DNA of 64,000 bases from Helopsaltes ochotensis (Eukaryota; Chordata; Aves; Passeriformes; Locustellidae): assembly GCA_013400155.1 (NCBI GenBank), contig VXBM01000275.1, forward strand, positions 418,709-482,708, given 5' to 3'. Numbering within the stretch: the first letter of the stretch is position 1; each line of letters begins with the position of its first letter. Shown piece after piece: positions 51,976-64,000 of this stretch. The notes under the pieces were generated by a model. It was not told where the DNA came from and made no database searches. It saw only the letters and a list, made by a program, of their open reading frames with translations. The position numbers and the translations under genes are program-made.

Positions 51976-52919
51976 GTTATTTCCTATTATTCCAATTTCC
52001 TGTGCTGCAAACACGCAGAAAGAGAGGTTCTTGTTTCCAAAGGAGCAATTCTGCACGTTCAGGGAACACAGCCATAATGTGAAACACATCTCAGATTTCA
52101 CCTCCTTATCTCCAAGGAGGGGTTTGCTGGGGAGACCACACTTGAAGGTACCACCTGCTCCAAGGTGAACGGGATCTCACCTCGTCCTTGTGGTTATCAC
52201 CAGGAGAGGGATGCACCAGCACATGGACGGGGAAAAGGAGGTTAAAACCTGAGGTCTAGGATGGAAAATATCCTCCTTTAACTGTAGCATGTGCTCTCCA
52301 GTGCTGCTGCTGTGACTGACACCCACCGAGACACGACGCGCCCGCACATCCACTGGGTGTTCCTCCACACCCTGGGAACGGAGCACAGTCAGGGTCTCCT
52401 GGCTGACACAGGCAGCTCTTGGAAGGGTCAGCATATTCTCCGTGACAGGAGAGGAAACTCTGGGAGTTAAATCAGCAGATAAGCGAGCCCAGCCCCGCTC
52501 TGAGGCGCGGCGCTCAGCGCACAGCTGGACAAAGGGCACCAGCACCATCCTCCTCTGCTTCTGTCTGGCAAGGCTGCAGGGCTCAGGCTCCTTGCTCCGT
52601 CCTCCCACGGCTGCTTGGCATTTCCCAAGTGAGGATTGCCCAGAAACAGGAAAACGCACCTTGGGGTGAGCAGCCACGCGGCAGCTCTCCTGAACGGGGC
52701 AAAATCCACCCAAACTGGCTCTGGGGAGGGATTTTCCTGAGGGGAGCATGAAGAGTACAGGGATTTGTCCCCCCCTCAAATGAGCCATCCTGACCAAAGG
52801 TTTCCAGGTTCAAAGGGCACCAGTCAGGGCTGGGATGGGGTCCCAGGCAAATCCTGGCAGTGACAGGAGCACTCAGGGACCCCCACACATGTCACAGACC
52901 GTGCTCGTGTCAGCAGCTC

Positions 52920-53125
52920 CTGAACTGGTAATAAATTTTTCATAACAACAAATCTTCATTAAAATTTTATTTTATTAACGTTCTGAAATCAAACCAAAGC
53001 ACTGAGTACATAATGACTGAGACGCACGCTACGCAGAGCTTACTAAATGCCACTTTTATCATATTGTTAATTAACAGAAACGATTAATGCCTTGGCAGAT
53101 CATTTAGAAGCATTAGCGGTGACCT
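52920..53125. other. AT-rich block resembling a conserved non-coding element
   Basis: Repeat-free with TTGTTAATTAACAG and ACGATTAATGCC homeodomain-type cores. Conservation not tested. Confidence 0.3.
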
Positions 53126-54779
53126 AAGAAAAATTGCAGGTACGTGTGGTACATCTGCACTTTTCCATCAGAATTTTCTACACAGGAGGCCCTGAAGTTT
53201 GCTCCCAAGTTCAGCTTCTCTCTGCTGGGGACATCCATGTCTCAACGGGCACAGATTTGTCAGCAGCTCGGGAATTAAAGCATCAGGCTGGAATGTGGGA
53301 TACTGAAGGAGAAAAATGATCTCCACCCTTTTCTTTTTCCTCAGTATTTGGGAGCAGCCCCACCCTCACAGCCTTTCAGTGCTCCCTGTTACTCAGGTAC
53401 GGATTTCCCAGCTTCATAAGGAGTCAATAGTACGGAAATGCTGGGAATGCTGCTGGGTGGGAGAATACAGCAGACTCCCAACAGGTTTCTTTTTGCTATC
53501 AGAGAAGAAAACCCCAAGTATTTGTAAAATCCAATTAAATCCATCGACAACCAGAATGGGGACCTTGTGCTTTGTCTATTTATTAGTGAAACCAACAGAT
53601 TTTGGCAGTCAGGCAGGGACAAAGGCCACCACCCTGGGTGCCAGTCAGTCCAGTCAGGCTCCCATCAGAAAATCAAGCCCCTGATGCTGCCTCCACCACC
53701 AAGTGCCACGTCCTGCCATCCTTATCTGTTTGCCCACAGGCGTCAGATACTCTCTGCCTGTCAATTCTTCCACAGTTTATTACCAAATTTCTAAAATATT
53801 ACATTTTTTATTATATCCAAATTCACTTTATTGCATTTGACAATACAGATAATCACATACCATATGCTCTAATGTTTCGAACCCAATGCATGTTGACAGC
53901 AGTTTTTATTCATGATGCATAATTCCATCCAGGGCTGACAAAGACGGCGCAGAACCCAGCCTGGTGTCAGGGTTTGGAGGGGGGGAATCCTTTTTTCCAT
54001 TTCCTTTTCTTCCCTTTAACAACAGATTGACGAAACTGGGAGGAAAGATGCTTTGCTTTCCAAAGAAATAGGAAATTGGATGAAAAGATGGGCTTATCAA
54101 AGAGACGTCTTCAAAATATTAATAACGTGTGGGGGTTATAGTAATTATTTGCACATGAAACTTGCTGCTAATGGGGTGAGAGAGGCACAAGGGCTCACCA
54201 GGAGGGAGCAGAGGCTGGGACAGTGCGGGGGGCACGAGACTGGACCCCCACTCGTGCACATCTCCCTGCTTGGCTGTGGTCACTGAGACCAGCTGAGACC
54301 TGCTCCTCTTCCCCCGGTGAGGGCGGGAAGGGTTACCTGTGTCCTGGGATGGCTGGGGGGAGTCACCATGTGAAAACCCAAGCAATCCCATATCCCAACC
54401 TCCTATCCAGGCAATAGATTCAACAACTTGAGAGATGGCCACGCCGTGCAAACCAAACAGGATGCTACGTCTAAATTAAGCTGTAATGACCCGCTCGGAG
54501 CTCTTTATTAGCCAGGTAATGATCATTTAAGAGGAGGTTACTATCTTGAGCCAAGGGCACCTAATACCATTACTGAACTTGTTAAAACCTGCCAAGCAAG
54601 TCATTATTTCCAACACTATTTCTTTTTCTCTTAACACGGCGTTCTGCCTCTCCCCTTGCGCTGCTCGGCCGTAAATCCCGGGATCCCGCAGGCTCGGTCA
54701 CCCTTCCCCAGGAAGCTGAATTTAGCTCCCACTCACCACAGACAGGCTGGACACAAGACAAAAAAGCAAGTGCTGAATG

Positions 54780-54822
54780 AGCTTTAAGGTCCCTTCCATC
54801 CCAAATCATGCTGTGATCCTCT
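54780..54822 (+). mobile_element. CR1 3' terminal fragment
   Basis: GCTTTAAGGTCCCTTCCATC then CCAAATCATGCTGTGATCCT is the last part of a CR1. Confidence 0.75.
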
Positions 54823-56239
54823 GACAACAGGACACCGAGATGTTCTCCTGCATGTCCCTGTCATGGCCCTCCCCCCGAAAACACCGCTTAATCCCCTCTA
54901 CATCCCTCACCAACCTCCAGCCTTGCCAAGGCTCATATAAGGAAGAGGGAAGAAAAAAAAGGAAAAGCCCAAAGCACACAGGCTCTAGAGCTCTGTGATA
55001 AACTCCACTGGGTGCTGGCACACCCGATGCGCTCGCTGAGCCTCTGCCAGCGCCGGCTCTGCCCAGGATCCGGGTCCGGCACCGCGTCCCGGCCGCCCCG
55101 GCTGCCAGGGAGCAGAGCCCGCTGCCTCTCCCAGCATCCCGGCGTGGACAATATTATGAATGACACCAGCAAGCTGCCAGCTCAGGAACTCATTACTGTC
55201 AAGGTAGAGCGTGGCTGGCTGCCAGGCCCCCAGCCCTCACGCTCGCTATGCCAGAACATCCACACACAATTTAATTGCATTATAATTTCAAAAGTGCTTT
55301 TCAAACTGGAAAAAGGCATTCACTGATTAACCAGCGAAGAGCAAAATTGTTTATGAAATTGAATACAAAAAGCTACAGAAATGTAATTGGGTTGTTCTAG
55401 CACCTAATTTTCAAGCCATTTTCCCACTTATTTAATCACGAGATACAAAAGGAACTAGTGAATTGACTTCATACTAATTAGATTACTCCCTGCGATACTC
55501 CAAGCCTATATTCCAACTGGTTGATAGTGCTGCTTTAAACAGAACAAAAAATGGAGCAACAGCTTGTCTGGGGCCATAACGCATTTGTTTCCCATCAACC
55601 CTCTTCTATTGGAGGGCCATAAAACCCAGGCCAAATTCCCCCTAACCTGCCATTGCCAGTCACCCAAAAACCACTCACTTTCCCAAAAAGGAATGACAAT
55701 CACTTCCCAAACGATCCTGGCTGCTCCAGGGTGCCAGCTCGGGGCTCCCCACCCATCACAGTGATCACCCAGGTAAGGAATCCCTCTGGAGCAGTGAGTG
55801 CCCACAGCTGGAATCAGCAGCACATTAAAACTCACAAGTGATGGAGGAACTGGCTGTCCCCAGCAATGAACACTCAGGTTCCCCAAGCAGGGAAGAGCCA
55901 GTGAAGGGAAGCTCTGGTTCCCACTGGTGGGTGTAGGAAAAGCCCCACAGGCAGAGCTGAGCTCTGGGTCCGGCCCAGGGGCTAAAACCACCGCAGAATG
56001 ACTGCCAACATCACATGGTGCTAGGTCATCTCTTGATGGAAAATATTAGTCCCTTTCCCAGCAGCAAACCAGGGGAGCAGCAGACAGCTTATTTTATTCT
56101 AAATCATGTCACTAAATTAACAGAAATTTTATCAAATCTCTGGTTTCCTGAAGAACAGTATTTGAAGATCCATCTACGCCTGCTCCTTTGCAGTTTATGC
56201 CGGCAGAAGTTTTTTTAAAGCTGCCCAAGACCCACTCTG

Positions 56240-56480
56240 CACCTGATACAATCTGCTCACAGCTTTTCCACTAATTTTAAATGTTATTAGGTGCAACATA
56301 ATTGATTATATAATCAAATGTGGAATGTACATTATCAAGATATTGTAGCACTTCACAGGCCATTTAATCAGCATATCTGGGACTGTGCCAAAATGAATTA
56401 GCTTGCATTAAATTTCAAGTACATATTATTGGTTGTATTTGTCTCCATGTTTAAGCAGGCGCTTGCTCTTACAAAAGGAA
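56240..56480. other. AT-rich block resembling a conserved non-coding element
   Basis: Repeat-free sequence with ATAATTGATTATATAATCAA, a near-palindrome of paired homeodomain-like cores. Conservation not tested. Confidence 0.3.
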
Positions 56481-58457
56481 TCTGAAATCCTTCAATTATA
56501 GAAATATATTATTTAAAAAGTGCAAGTATTCTTTCCCAGAGCTGTCTCTTCTGCAACCAAGAGCCCAAAGTTGTCTTTTCTGTGACAGAGGGGGGGACAA
56601 TGTGTGCCCACTTGCAATGGGTAATGGGTGCCTTCCACGGGAAGGCTGGGAGGGGCAGACCCCCATCTTGCCCCATCTGTGCCACATCTCACAATGGGCC
56701 ACTTTCAGGCTCTGTCACAGAACACCTGCCACCAACAGGCACCAGGAATCTGTGTCCCCTGGTCGGGGCCATGGTTCACCCCTGCCCCGCTGCCTCCCGA
56801 GCTGCTGTGTCCCTGGAGCCAACCACTCCCCCCAAACTAAAAAGGGATTTTAAAGACAGGGATTTCTGCTTGATTTCAGCAAGTGGAAGGAGAAGCATGA
56901 GGCGGCTCCGTGGTGGAGGAACGAGGCCAAAACCTGCCACTGCTGCTGCTCCTCTCCAAGACCTGCCAAGCCCAGAACCTTCCCCTTGTTTGTGCTGCTG
57001 AAATTTAACCCCCCCACCGTGGATTCCGGGGTGCAGCAGGTGCCAGAGGTGCCCCCAGAGAAATGATGCATCTCCAGAACCGACTTTGCAGGGGGAAACG
57101 TTTCCAGCAGCTGAACGGCCGCGCTCAAGGTGACTCCTGCCTACCTGGATGCCGCAGCAGCCACCGAGAGAGACAGCTCAGGGCTGGGGGGGACAGAGCC
57201 CCCCCAAAACACACACAGCCCGGGGCTCCAGGCTGCCAGCAGAGGTTACAGAGTCCTCCCTGCAAAGCGCAGAGGATGGAAGGCAGAGTGAAGGGCACTT
57301 TGCTGGGTGTCGTTCTCTCATTACCGCATGAGCAGCGGCCAAGATAAAGGGGCAGGTGAGAGGCCACGCTCCAGCACAGGCCCCAGGAGCGGCGCTGGTG
57401 ACGCTGCCGGCAGCTGTCACTGCTGTCCCCGGGCAGAGCACCCAGCGTGGGGCTGGATCCAGCAGAGACACCCCCTCCCCACTGGTGCTGCTTCCCTGGC
57501 ACCTGTGCGGGGAAGCAGCGCCTGGAATCTCAGGTGAACGAGGGCTTGAGGGCACATTCCACAGGTGTACCCCCCGTGCAGGGCAGAGAGCCCCCCACCT
57601 TCATTAATGTTTCTCCTCCCGTGCTTTAGCTGCTGGATTGCCATCCCTCACGCAGGTGAAATGCTGCTGCTGCCCCCACAGCCCACTGACATGCCTTCCT
57701 GCAGCTCTGCAGCCTGCGTGGATCCCACCCTCCATGGGCTGCATCCCAAGGCACTGCCAGCCCTGCCTGGGAAGGAGAGCACGGACTCCCCGTTGCCCTG
57801 CTGCATATATCACAACGCAAAGGAGTAACAAATCAGCCACCAAACAACAAGAAACTATTCAAGGAATTGAAATAATTGACTAGGGTCAAGGGAAATACCA
57901 GCAAAAATGAGCAGCTTAGCCTCAGGTTAAGCTAATCCCCTTGAGCTGTGCAGTATGACCCCTCCGGGCTCAAACTTCAGGCAGCACACAACATTCCTGG
58001 ACATTATTAATATCCTTGGCCAGGACTCCATCCCTGCTGCTCACGCACCGTATCAGAATTTGCCTAAGCAAACAATGCAGACTGCTGTGAGGGAGAGAGC
58101 CTGGCCAGGACAGATGCTTTGAATGCACGCACCAGTTGTTCCTCTGGATACACATGGAAAGAGCAAAGTATTTGCTCAGCTATTCCTGGAAACCAGCTCC
58201 CACCATCACAGAGAGGCCAGCACACTGCAGCTCCCACCACCACCAAGGGTGTGGGATACAGCTTCAAACATCCCTGCAAATGCTGACCCAGCTTTCCCCC
58301 GTGTGCACGGGCTGAGAGCAAGAAAAAAGTTCAAATTGCTCGGGTGTGTGTTCCCAGGAAAACTCTGATTGAAGTACTGAGCTGGGGGACAACATCCTTT
58401 TTAAGGTAAGCTTGATGTCTGATTTTTGTCCAGGACCACAGGTGAAGTGAGGTAACA

Positions 58458-58600
58458 CAGAATCATGGAATGGGTTGGGAGGGACCTTGAAGCTCGTCCC
58501 ATTCCAGCCTCCTGCCAGGGGCAGGAACACCTTCCCTAGAGCAGGTTGTTCAGACCCCCACCCACTGCCTCGTGGTGTCCCAGTGTCTCACCATTAACAC
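58458..58600 (-). mobile_element. CR1 3' fragment
   Basis: CAGAATCATGGAATGGGTTG, GGAGGGACCTTGAAGCTCGT and GCCAGGGGCAGGAACACCTT follow the reversed CR1 3' end. Confidence 0.88.
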
Positions 58601-59270
58601 CAGAGATGCTCCTGGCCCCAGCATCCATCCCAAACTCCTCACTCCTCCCTTGAAACAGGGCAAAGAGATTTCCTTCTACAGTAACAGCTCCAGATAGTCA
58701 GGAGTGATCAGATTTTACACATGTCCAGGGGCAAAGGCTGACAGTGACCGCTAAAATGCATAGATCAAATTTTTAATATGGCAGTTTGTTCTTTTTTTTT
58801 TTATATGGCAGACACACTTATCCCAACACCTCTTCACATGGAAAACCTGAATCCAGCACTGAGACACTCTGGGAAGTGTGTCCCTGTCTGTGCTCTCCCT
58901 CCTGCTCCCCGTGCAGGAGGAGGAGGTGACCCGGGGGAGCCGTGCAGGGCTTGGGGCTGGGCGGGCACAGTCCCTGTGAGAGCAGCCCACGTCCAACCCT
59001 CCTCATCACCCCCCAGTGACCCCACACAGCCCAGCACCCGCAGCTCTGCCCAGCCCTCCAGGAAACCGAGGCTGCTGCTGCTTTCCCAGCTGCCTGTCTC
59101 GCCGGAGGAGCACGGGCAGGGCCGCAGCACAGCGCCTCAGCCCTGCCAGAGCACAGCAGATAATCCATTTATGGAGTCGTTTGTTGATATTGCCAATCTC
59201 CCATTGAAGTGACCAGAGTAAACCTAGCAGTTCTTAATCATCTTTTTCCACTGTTGGAAGCCAGCAATAT

Positions 59271-59292
59271 AAAAAAAAGAAAAAAAAAAAAA
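59271..59292. repeat. A-rich tract
   Basis: Poly-A broken by a G at 59280, in AT-rich intron. Confidence 0.9.
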
Positions 59293-62200
59293 GAAATGAA
59301 TGTATTTTGGGAGCACTGTTGGAGAAATCCCATTGTTCTCTGCTGCATCAATAAAAGCAGTTTTGCTGTTTGATAGTATAAAGTGTTCAAGAACCAGATG
59401 CAACAAAGGAGCAGAATCACCCTGGGAAAGGAAACTTTTAATAGGGACCACACAGAGCAGAGCAGCTCTGTAAAAGGGATCTGCTGGGAAAGGAGAAGGA
59501 AAACAAGGCTACGACAAGCACAAAACCCAGAGCCCTTTGCTAGTAATGACATCTACATTTTAAAATATCACATCTAAAATTGGCTTCCCGATGCTCCTCA
59601 GGTACAGCAGGTGCTTCCCTTCCTTTGCAGTCACTTTTAAAGACCAGGCACAGGCAGATGAGGTAAGAAGAGAGGAACTTTCTCTGCTGAGCCATCCAAA
59701 ATCCATGATTTGTTATCACTGAGTGCATCACCTCTTCTGACTTTTTGTGACAGCTACAGCCGAGTCACTCCCTGCTGCGAATGGTTCCCTTGAAATTTTC
59801 TCCTCTTCATCTATCCCCGTCCCCCCCAAGCACCAGCACCTTCCTCAGCTCTGCCCAGCCCCAGGATGCCAGGGAATCCCATGCTGGAGGGTGGGACGAA
59901 CAAACACCCACGGACGGATGGGCTCCTGCCAGAGCTGCCCCCGAAGCACAGCCACGCTGCTCTGTCATCTGCCACCTTCAGAGGTGACCTTCTCCAGCGC
60001 CTCCTTCCTCTTCCAATCCATCCCAGCCCGATTCCCAGGTGCACAGGCCCGGCAAAGCTTTATTAAAGCTTCCCTCTCCTCCCCGTGTTTTGGTGACATT
60101 GTTTTATGGATTTCCCCCCGCGCACAACCTTTGTTCAAACCATCGGGGAGAACGCTGAAATCTTTATCCTCCAAAACAAAAGCGCCGGGAGCAGCAGTCA
60201 CAGGCAGAGGAAACGGGGAACTAATTACACACCCTGAGCATTCCCCGGGGTGTTCTCACAGTGCCCAGGCCTCCAGCTCCCTCCCCGGGCTCATCCCCAG
60301 GCACACCGAGAAGCAGCCAAAGCCACGGATCCAGCACGGAGCGGCTCCGGACCCCAGCCTGGAGCCGGGAAGGCGTGGGGCGGGCTGGGGGGAAGGCATT
60401 CCATGAGAATCCCCTTGGCTTCCCTGCTTTCAGAGCAGACAAAGAGCTCTCCGTGGAGCAGCGGTGTGTGTGCGATGACCTTTTCCCGTGGTCCCTGCAG
60501 GCAGGCAGAACAAAGCCCCACGGCGGCCTCCGGGCCGCGGGAAACGCGGCTGCTCCATCGCTGCTGAAGTCCAGCGGCCAGTTCAGGCTTTCGGGAGCTT
60601 GGGGCATTATTTTGCTAGGATAGTTCAGCAGTGTTGCTGACTAGAAACCCTCTAGAGCTCAGCCTGATGCCCTGTCCCAGCCTCACACGCTGCCTCCAGC
60701 GGCTGGCTCAGCGTGTCCGCAGCACTCCGAGCTTTTAAGTGCCGCTCTCAGACTTCTCGGCTGGTTCAAATCCCATTTTGTAAAGGGTAAAGCAACCTGC
60801 GGGGACCTGAGCACTCCCAGGGAGCAGGAACTGCTCGTGATGCAGCCCGAGCACGGAGAAATGCTCTGGCCTGGCTTCCTGCAGACAATTCCCCTCAGCA
60901 GATTCACACTTGCTCAGGGATTTACTGGGTCAGAGCAGGGCACTGCCAGGACAAGGGCTCCTTTGGACCAAGTCCTTCTTGTTTCAAGCTCTTGGGCTGC
61001 AGCTGCCACCAAAGTCAGAGAGTTCCACCTCCAAACTCTCCTCCATGAACCTACAGTCCATGGAGGACTGTAGTCCAGTTAACTGGAGAGAGGACAAAGG
61101 AAACTTTTGGGGAACAGCATTTATGAAACCTGTCTGTTTTGCCAAAAACTAAGGCCTGGCCATTCCCAGAAAATTATTCAGTGGTATGGGAGAGGTGGGG
61201 AAACCCAGAGGAGCCATCCCCATTCTGGTCCACAGCTGAGGGACAGTCAAAAGGACCATGAGGATGAAGCTGCAGGATTCCCCCCTCCTACACAACCTCA
61301 GGAAAATTCCTGCTTGGCAGGACCTTCACTTCCCAACCCAGAAAGGGTTCATTTACCCATTTTGTAAAGCATTTGGGTGCAAGGACCTACAGTAACTGTG
61401 GGAGGAGAAAAGAAAACCCAACAAACTACAGCACCGTGCAGCTCAGCACAAACCCTCAGTGCCAGTCACCGGGAACAGGCTATTTATAGCCCAGGATCAT
61501 TAACTGTATTAAAAAAGTTTGATGTTCTCTAACAAGCTGTGTCATTTTGAAGCGCTGGCCTTCCCCCTGACGCTGGCTGATAACTGGAGCAGTGGTGCTG
61601 AATAGAGGTAATTATACACCAGTTCAATAGGCTGAGCCCTGCGCCGAATGTGAGCGTGTCCTTTCCCCAGGGCTCTTGTTTAAATATTATTCCAGCTCCC
61701 ACAGCCAACCACAGGAAGAGCACTGCTATGGATACTCTCATAAAACTGCATAATTATGAATAATGCTTTGGTTTTTTAACAAAATAAATCACCACACACT
61801 AAAAAAGTGCTTATTCCAACCTAGTGCTGGAAGAGATTAAAATGCCAAGCGAAGCGAGGCATCCCACTCCTGAAACACCGACGCTCTCTGCTCTTTGTCT
61901 GATTCTGCTGGCCACAGTGGCTACCTGGCAGGATCACTGCAGCACCTGGAGCCCACCACTCCTCTGGAACAGCAGGTCCTGCATTCACCCCGTTATCAGC
62001 CCCCGGGCAGGCTGTTCCAGCCCCGTGCCAGACGTTACCAACGTGGCACACTTGGTTCTCATCCAGCTCAAAGTTTATCAGCTTGTAAGAAATGTACGGG
62101 AGAGGAAGCAGAGATAACGTGCAGCTGATGGTTATCAGCAGGGATAGAAAGCCCTTGTGATGTGACACATCCAACATATGGTTTTAAAGACTTAATGTTT

Positions 62201-64000
62201 TGATCTGCTTCATGATGTCATTGTGGTTTCAGCCTGGTGAGGCTGACACCCCCCTGACACCCCCATCTATCCTGGGACGGGTCATTTATCCCTTGCCACG
62301 GAGTGCAAAGGGACTGGGAAATAAAGCAGCCCCCCAGAGGTCCCTGCACGGCCACTGCTCCGGCCGGGCCAAAATCATCTCTGCTCAGCGGCGTGAGCGA
62401 GGAAATTGCTATGAAAGCAGCTGTTGACTGGATTATTCCAACATCCACCCACCCCAGCTGATGGCAGCACCACGCAGCCAGAGCCCAGCTGACCCCACCA
62501 GCTGCCCCCAGCCCGGTCACTCCAAGGGCTCAGTGGTCACCTGTGGGCAGAGCACCAGCACGAGGGCTGGGGGGGACAGTGCAAGCCAGGCCCTTCCTGG
62601 CAGAAACCCCACTGGGCCCAGGGTTTGTGGGCTCTTTGCTGGGTGGTTCTGTGCTCTCACACAGAGGGTGGACACACCAGAACCCCGTGCCTGCCACGCT
62701 GACCCTGGGGGCAGCCGGGCTGCTCTCCCTGCCAAGCCTCCCCGTGGTTTTGAGCACCTTCCCTTTGAACTCTCAAGTATAAGAGCTCTCCTTGCAAACA
62801 CTCCACACAGCCCTTGTTTCTCGAGTTGCCATCACAACAGAGCACTGGCTACAGTCCCTCCAGCCTGGCACAGCCTCACTTGTGCCCTGTCCTCGAGGAG
62901 GAGGAGGGAGCAGGGTCTGGTGGAAGGAGTGTGCTGGCTTTGCCTGCCCTGCCCGAGTTGGGAAAGTGCCTTTGAGATCACTCAGAGACTTTGCAATCCC
63001 CACACCTGCTCTGAGGGGATTTTCCTGAGACATTTTCCGGGCAGATCCTCCCATCCCTGCTCCCTGTGTAGAGAAAGTTCCTGATGATCCATCTCTGTGG
63101 CTCCTGCCTCGCACTCCGCTCTCTCCAGATAAACACGGTGCTTTTTAAAGTTATCTTCTGCCCACAGGAGACACACACTAGAGCAGCCTTTTTGCTGGTC
63201 ACTGATGGGAACCTTCAATAGATCAGGAACAGAGATATTTCCACGTTTAAAACCAAGTTTAGACAGACAGGTGGGGAAAGGGAAGAAAACATTCAGATAA
63301 CTGGAGGTTTTCTGACATTCTGGTAGTTTTCCCATCTTCAATGCAAGAAAAAAAGGTTTGGGTGTTTCAAAGCTAAAATCCAGCTTTAAATTCTGTATTT
63401 TTTTTCCTCCCAAAAAAGCTTTTCCCTAAAAAAGAGTTAAGTCTGACCAGAAAATGCAGGGAAGTTGCTGTTGCCTATTTTCTGGAGGTCAGTACCTTCT
63501 TCGCCTGTACCAAATACATTCACCCCAGCACCCTGCCCAGGAGATAACCTGATGCTCAAGGCCAAGGTGAGCAATGCTTGTCCTCAACTAATCAGCAGGT
63601 AATTAGGTGGAAGAATTCAGAATGAAGCTGCAGATGAAGAGTAAACCTTCAGCCACTAAATTCCATCCTCAAATAATGAGACTTTATTTTAATTTCACAG
63701 TAATAATGTTGCCCAGCATCCCCTCCTCTTATTTACCTCCAGGAAGGAACATTAGCATAAAAAACATAATAAAAAATATCCAGCAAGCAGCTTTCACCAA
63801 CTCTTGTGTATCACTCATCATTAAATTTTGGAATTAAGCCCTGTTAATGGACACAAACCATCATTCTGAGCGTGCAGGCAGTGTTAATATTTGAATAAAC
63901 CAACACCAACAACAAAACAGAGGACTAATACATGCATGGTCATTCTTTCGAGCAGGGAGGATTCAGTTTTCATTTTCACAGAATATTAAACCAAATTTTA

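Larger units (their letters stand above)
46472..64000 (-). other. MSI2: MSI2 intron, 5' part beyond the window
   Basis: At least 17.5 kb. I looked for the exon encoding the first half of RRM2 (VVEDVKQYFEQFG) and found none. It holds CR1 pieces (about 48470, 49435, 54780, 58458), poly-A tracts (51133-51150, 59271-59292), small duplications, and AT-rich blocks at 46500-46990, 52920-53125, 55260-55500 and 56240-56480. Other stretches show only unique intronic sequence. Confidence 0.8.

Noticed and set aside
59747..60406. 219-codon plus-strand open frame
   Set aside because: Low-complexity Pro/Ser/Ala-rich frame in GC-rich intron without splice-linked support.
62461..63084. 207-codon plus-strand open frame
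   Set aside because: No domain, overlaps several other long chance frames in both strands.
46472..64000. Further upstream MSI2 exons (first half of RRM2, RRM1)
   Set aside because: I searched by eye for the expected peptides on the minus strand and found none, so they are taken to lie outside the window.
1..64000. CRISPR arrays, operons, phage or bacterial elements
   Set aside because: No regularly spaced repeats or prokaryotic genes; the introns and CR1 copies show an avian-type nuclear genome.

Overview
The window is vertebrate nuclear DNA, most likely from a bird. It carries many decayed CR1-type LINE fragments with the avian 3' end pattern, long introns, an assembly gap and A-rich tracts. 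There is no prokaryotic gene layout. Nearly all the long open frames are chance frames in GC-rich intron or repeat sequence.

The one gene I can support is the 3' half of MSI2 (Musashi-2, an RNA-binding protein that controls translation and stability of mRNAs in stem and neural progenitor cells). It lies on the minus strand. Reading in the direction of transcription, the coding exons are 46471-46389 (C-terminal part of RRM2), 41446-41332, 35513-35439, 21449-21387, 4800-4592 and 2892-2851 (last codons and stop), then a 3'UTR running toward base 1. All six have consensus AG/GT borders and their phases join without a break, giving about 195 residues. The 5' exons (start codon, RRM1, first half of RRM2) are not found and must lie beyond base 64000.

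Several alternative RNA forms can be read directly. An alternative last exon at 32500-32460 ends the protein early with the short tail [13 protein letters not shown]. The 4800-4592 exon has a second acceptor that removes 18 codons. The 21449-21387 exon has a second in-frame donor that adds 15 codons. A previously unnoted candidate sits in the 16.6-kb intron: an exon starting at 17882 that would add AITNLVT and stop. It can be read either as a 39-nt poison exon or as a third last exon, and is followed by about 700 bases of unusual, CpG-retaining sequence with a tight cluster of UAG/GUAGU Musashi-type motifs. A similar UAG cluster lies in the main 3'UTR. Together these suggest autoregulation of MSI2 by its own product, which is an inference.

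The rest is intron: CR1 pieces in both orientations, a 34-bp minisatellite, poly-A tracts, GC-rich patches, and AT-rich stretches that look like conserved non-coding elements but could not be aligned here.
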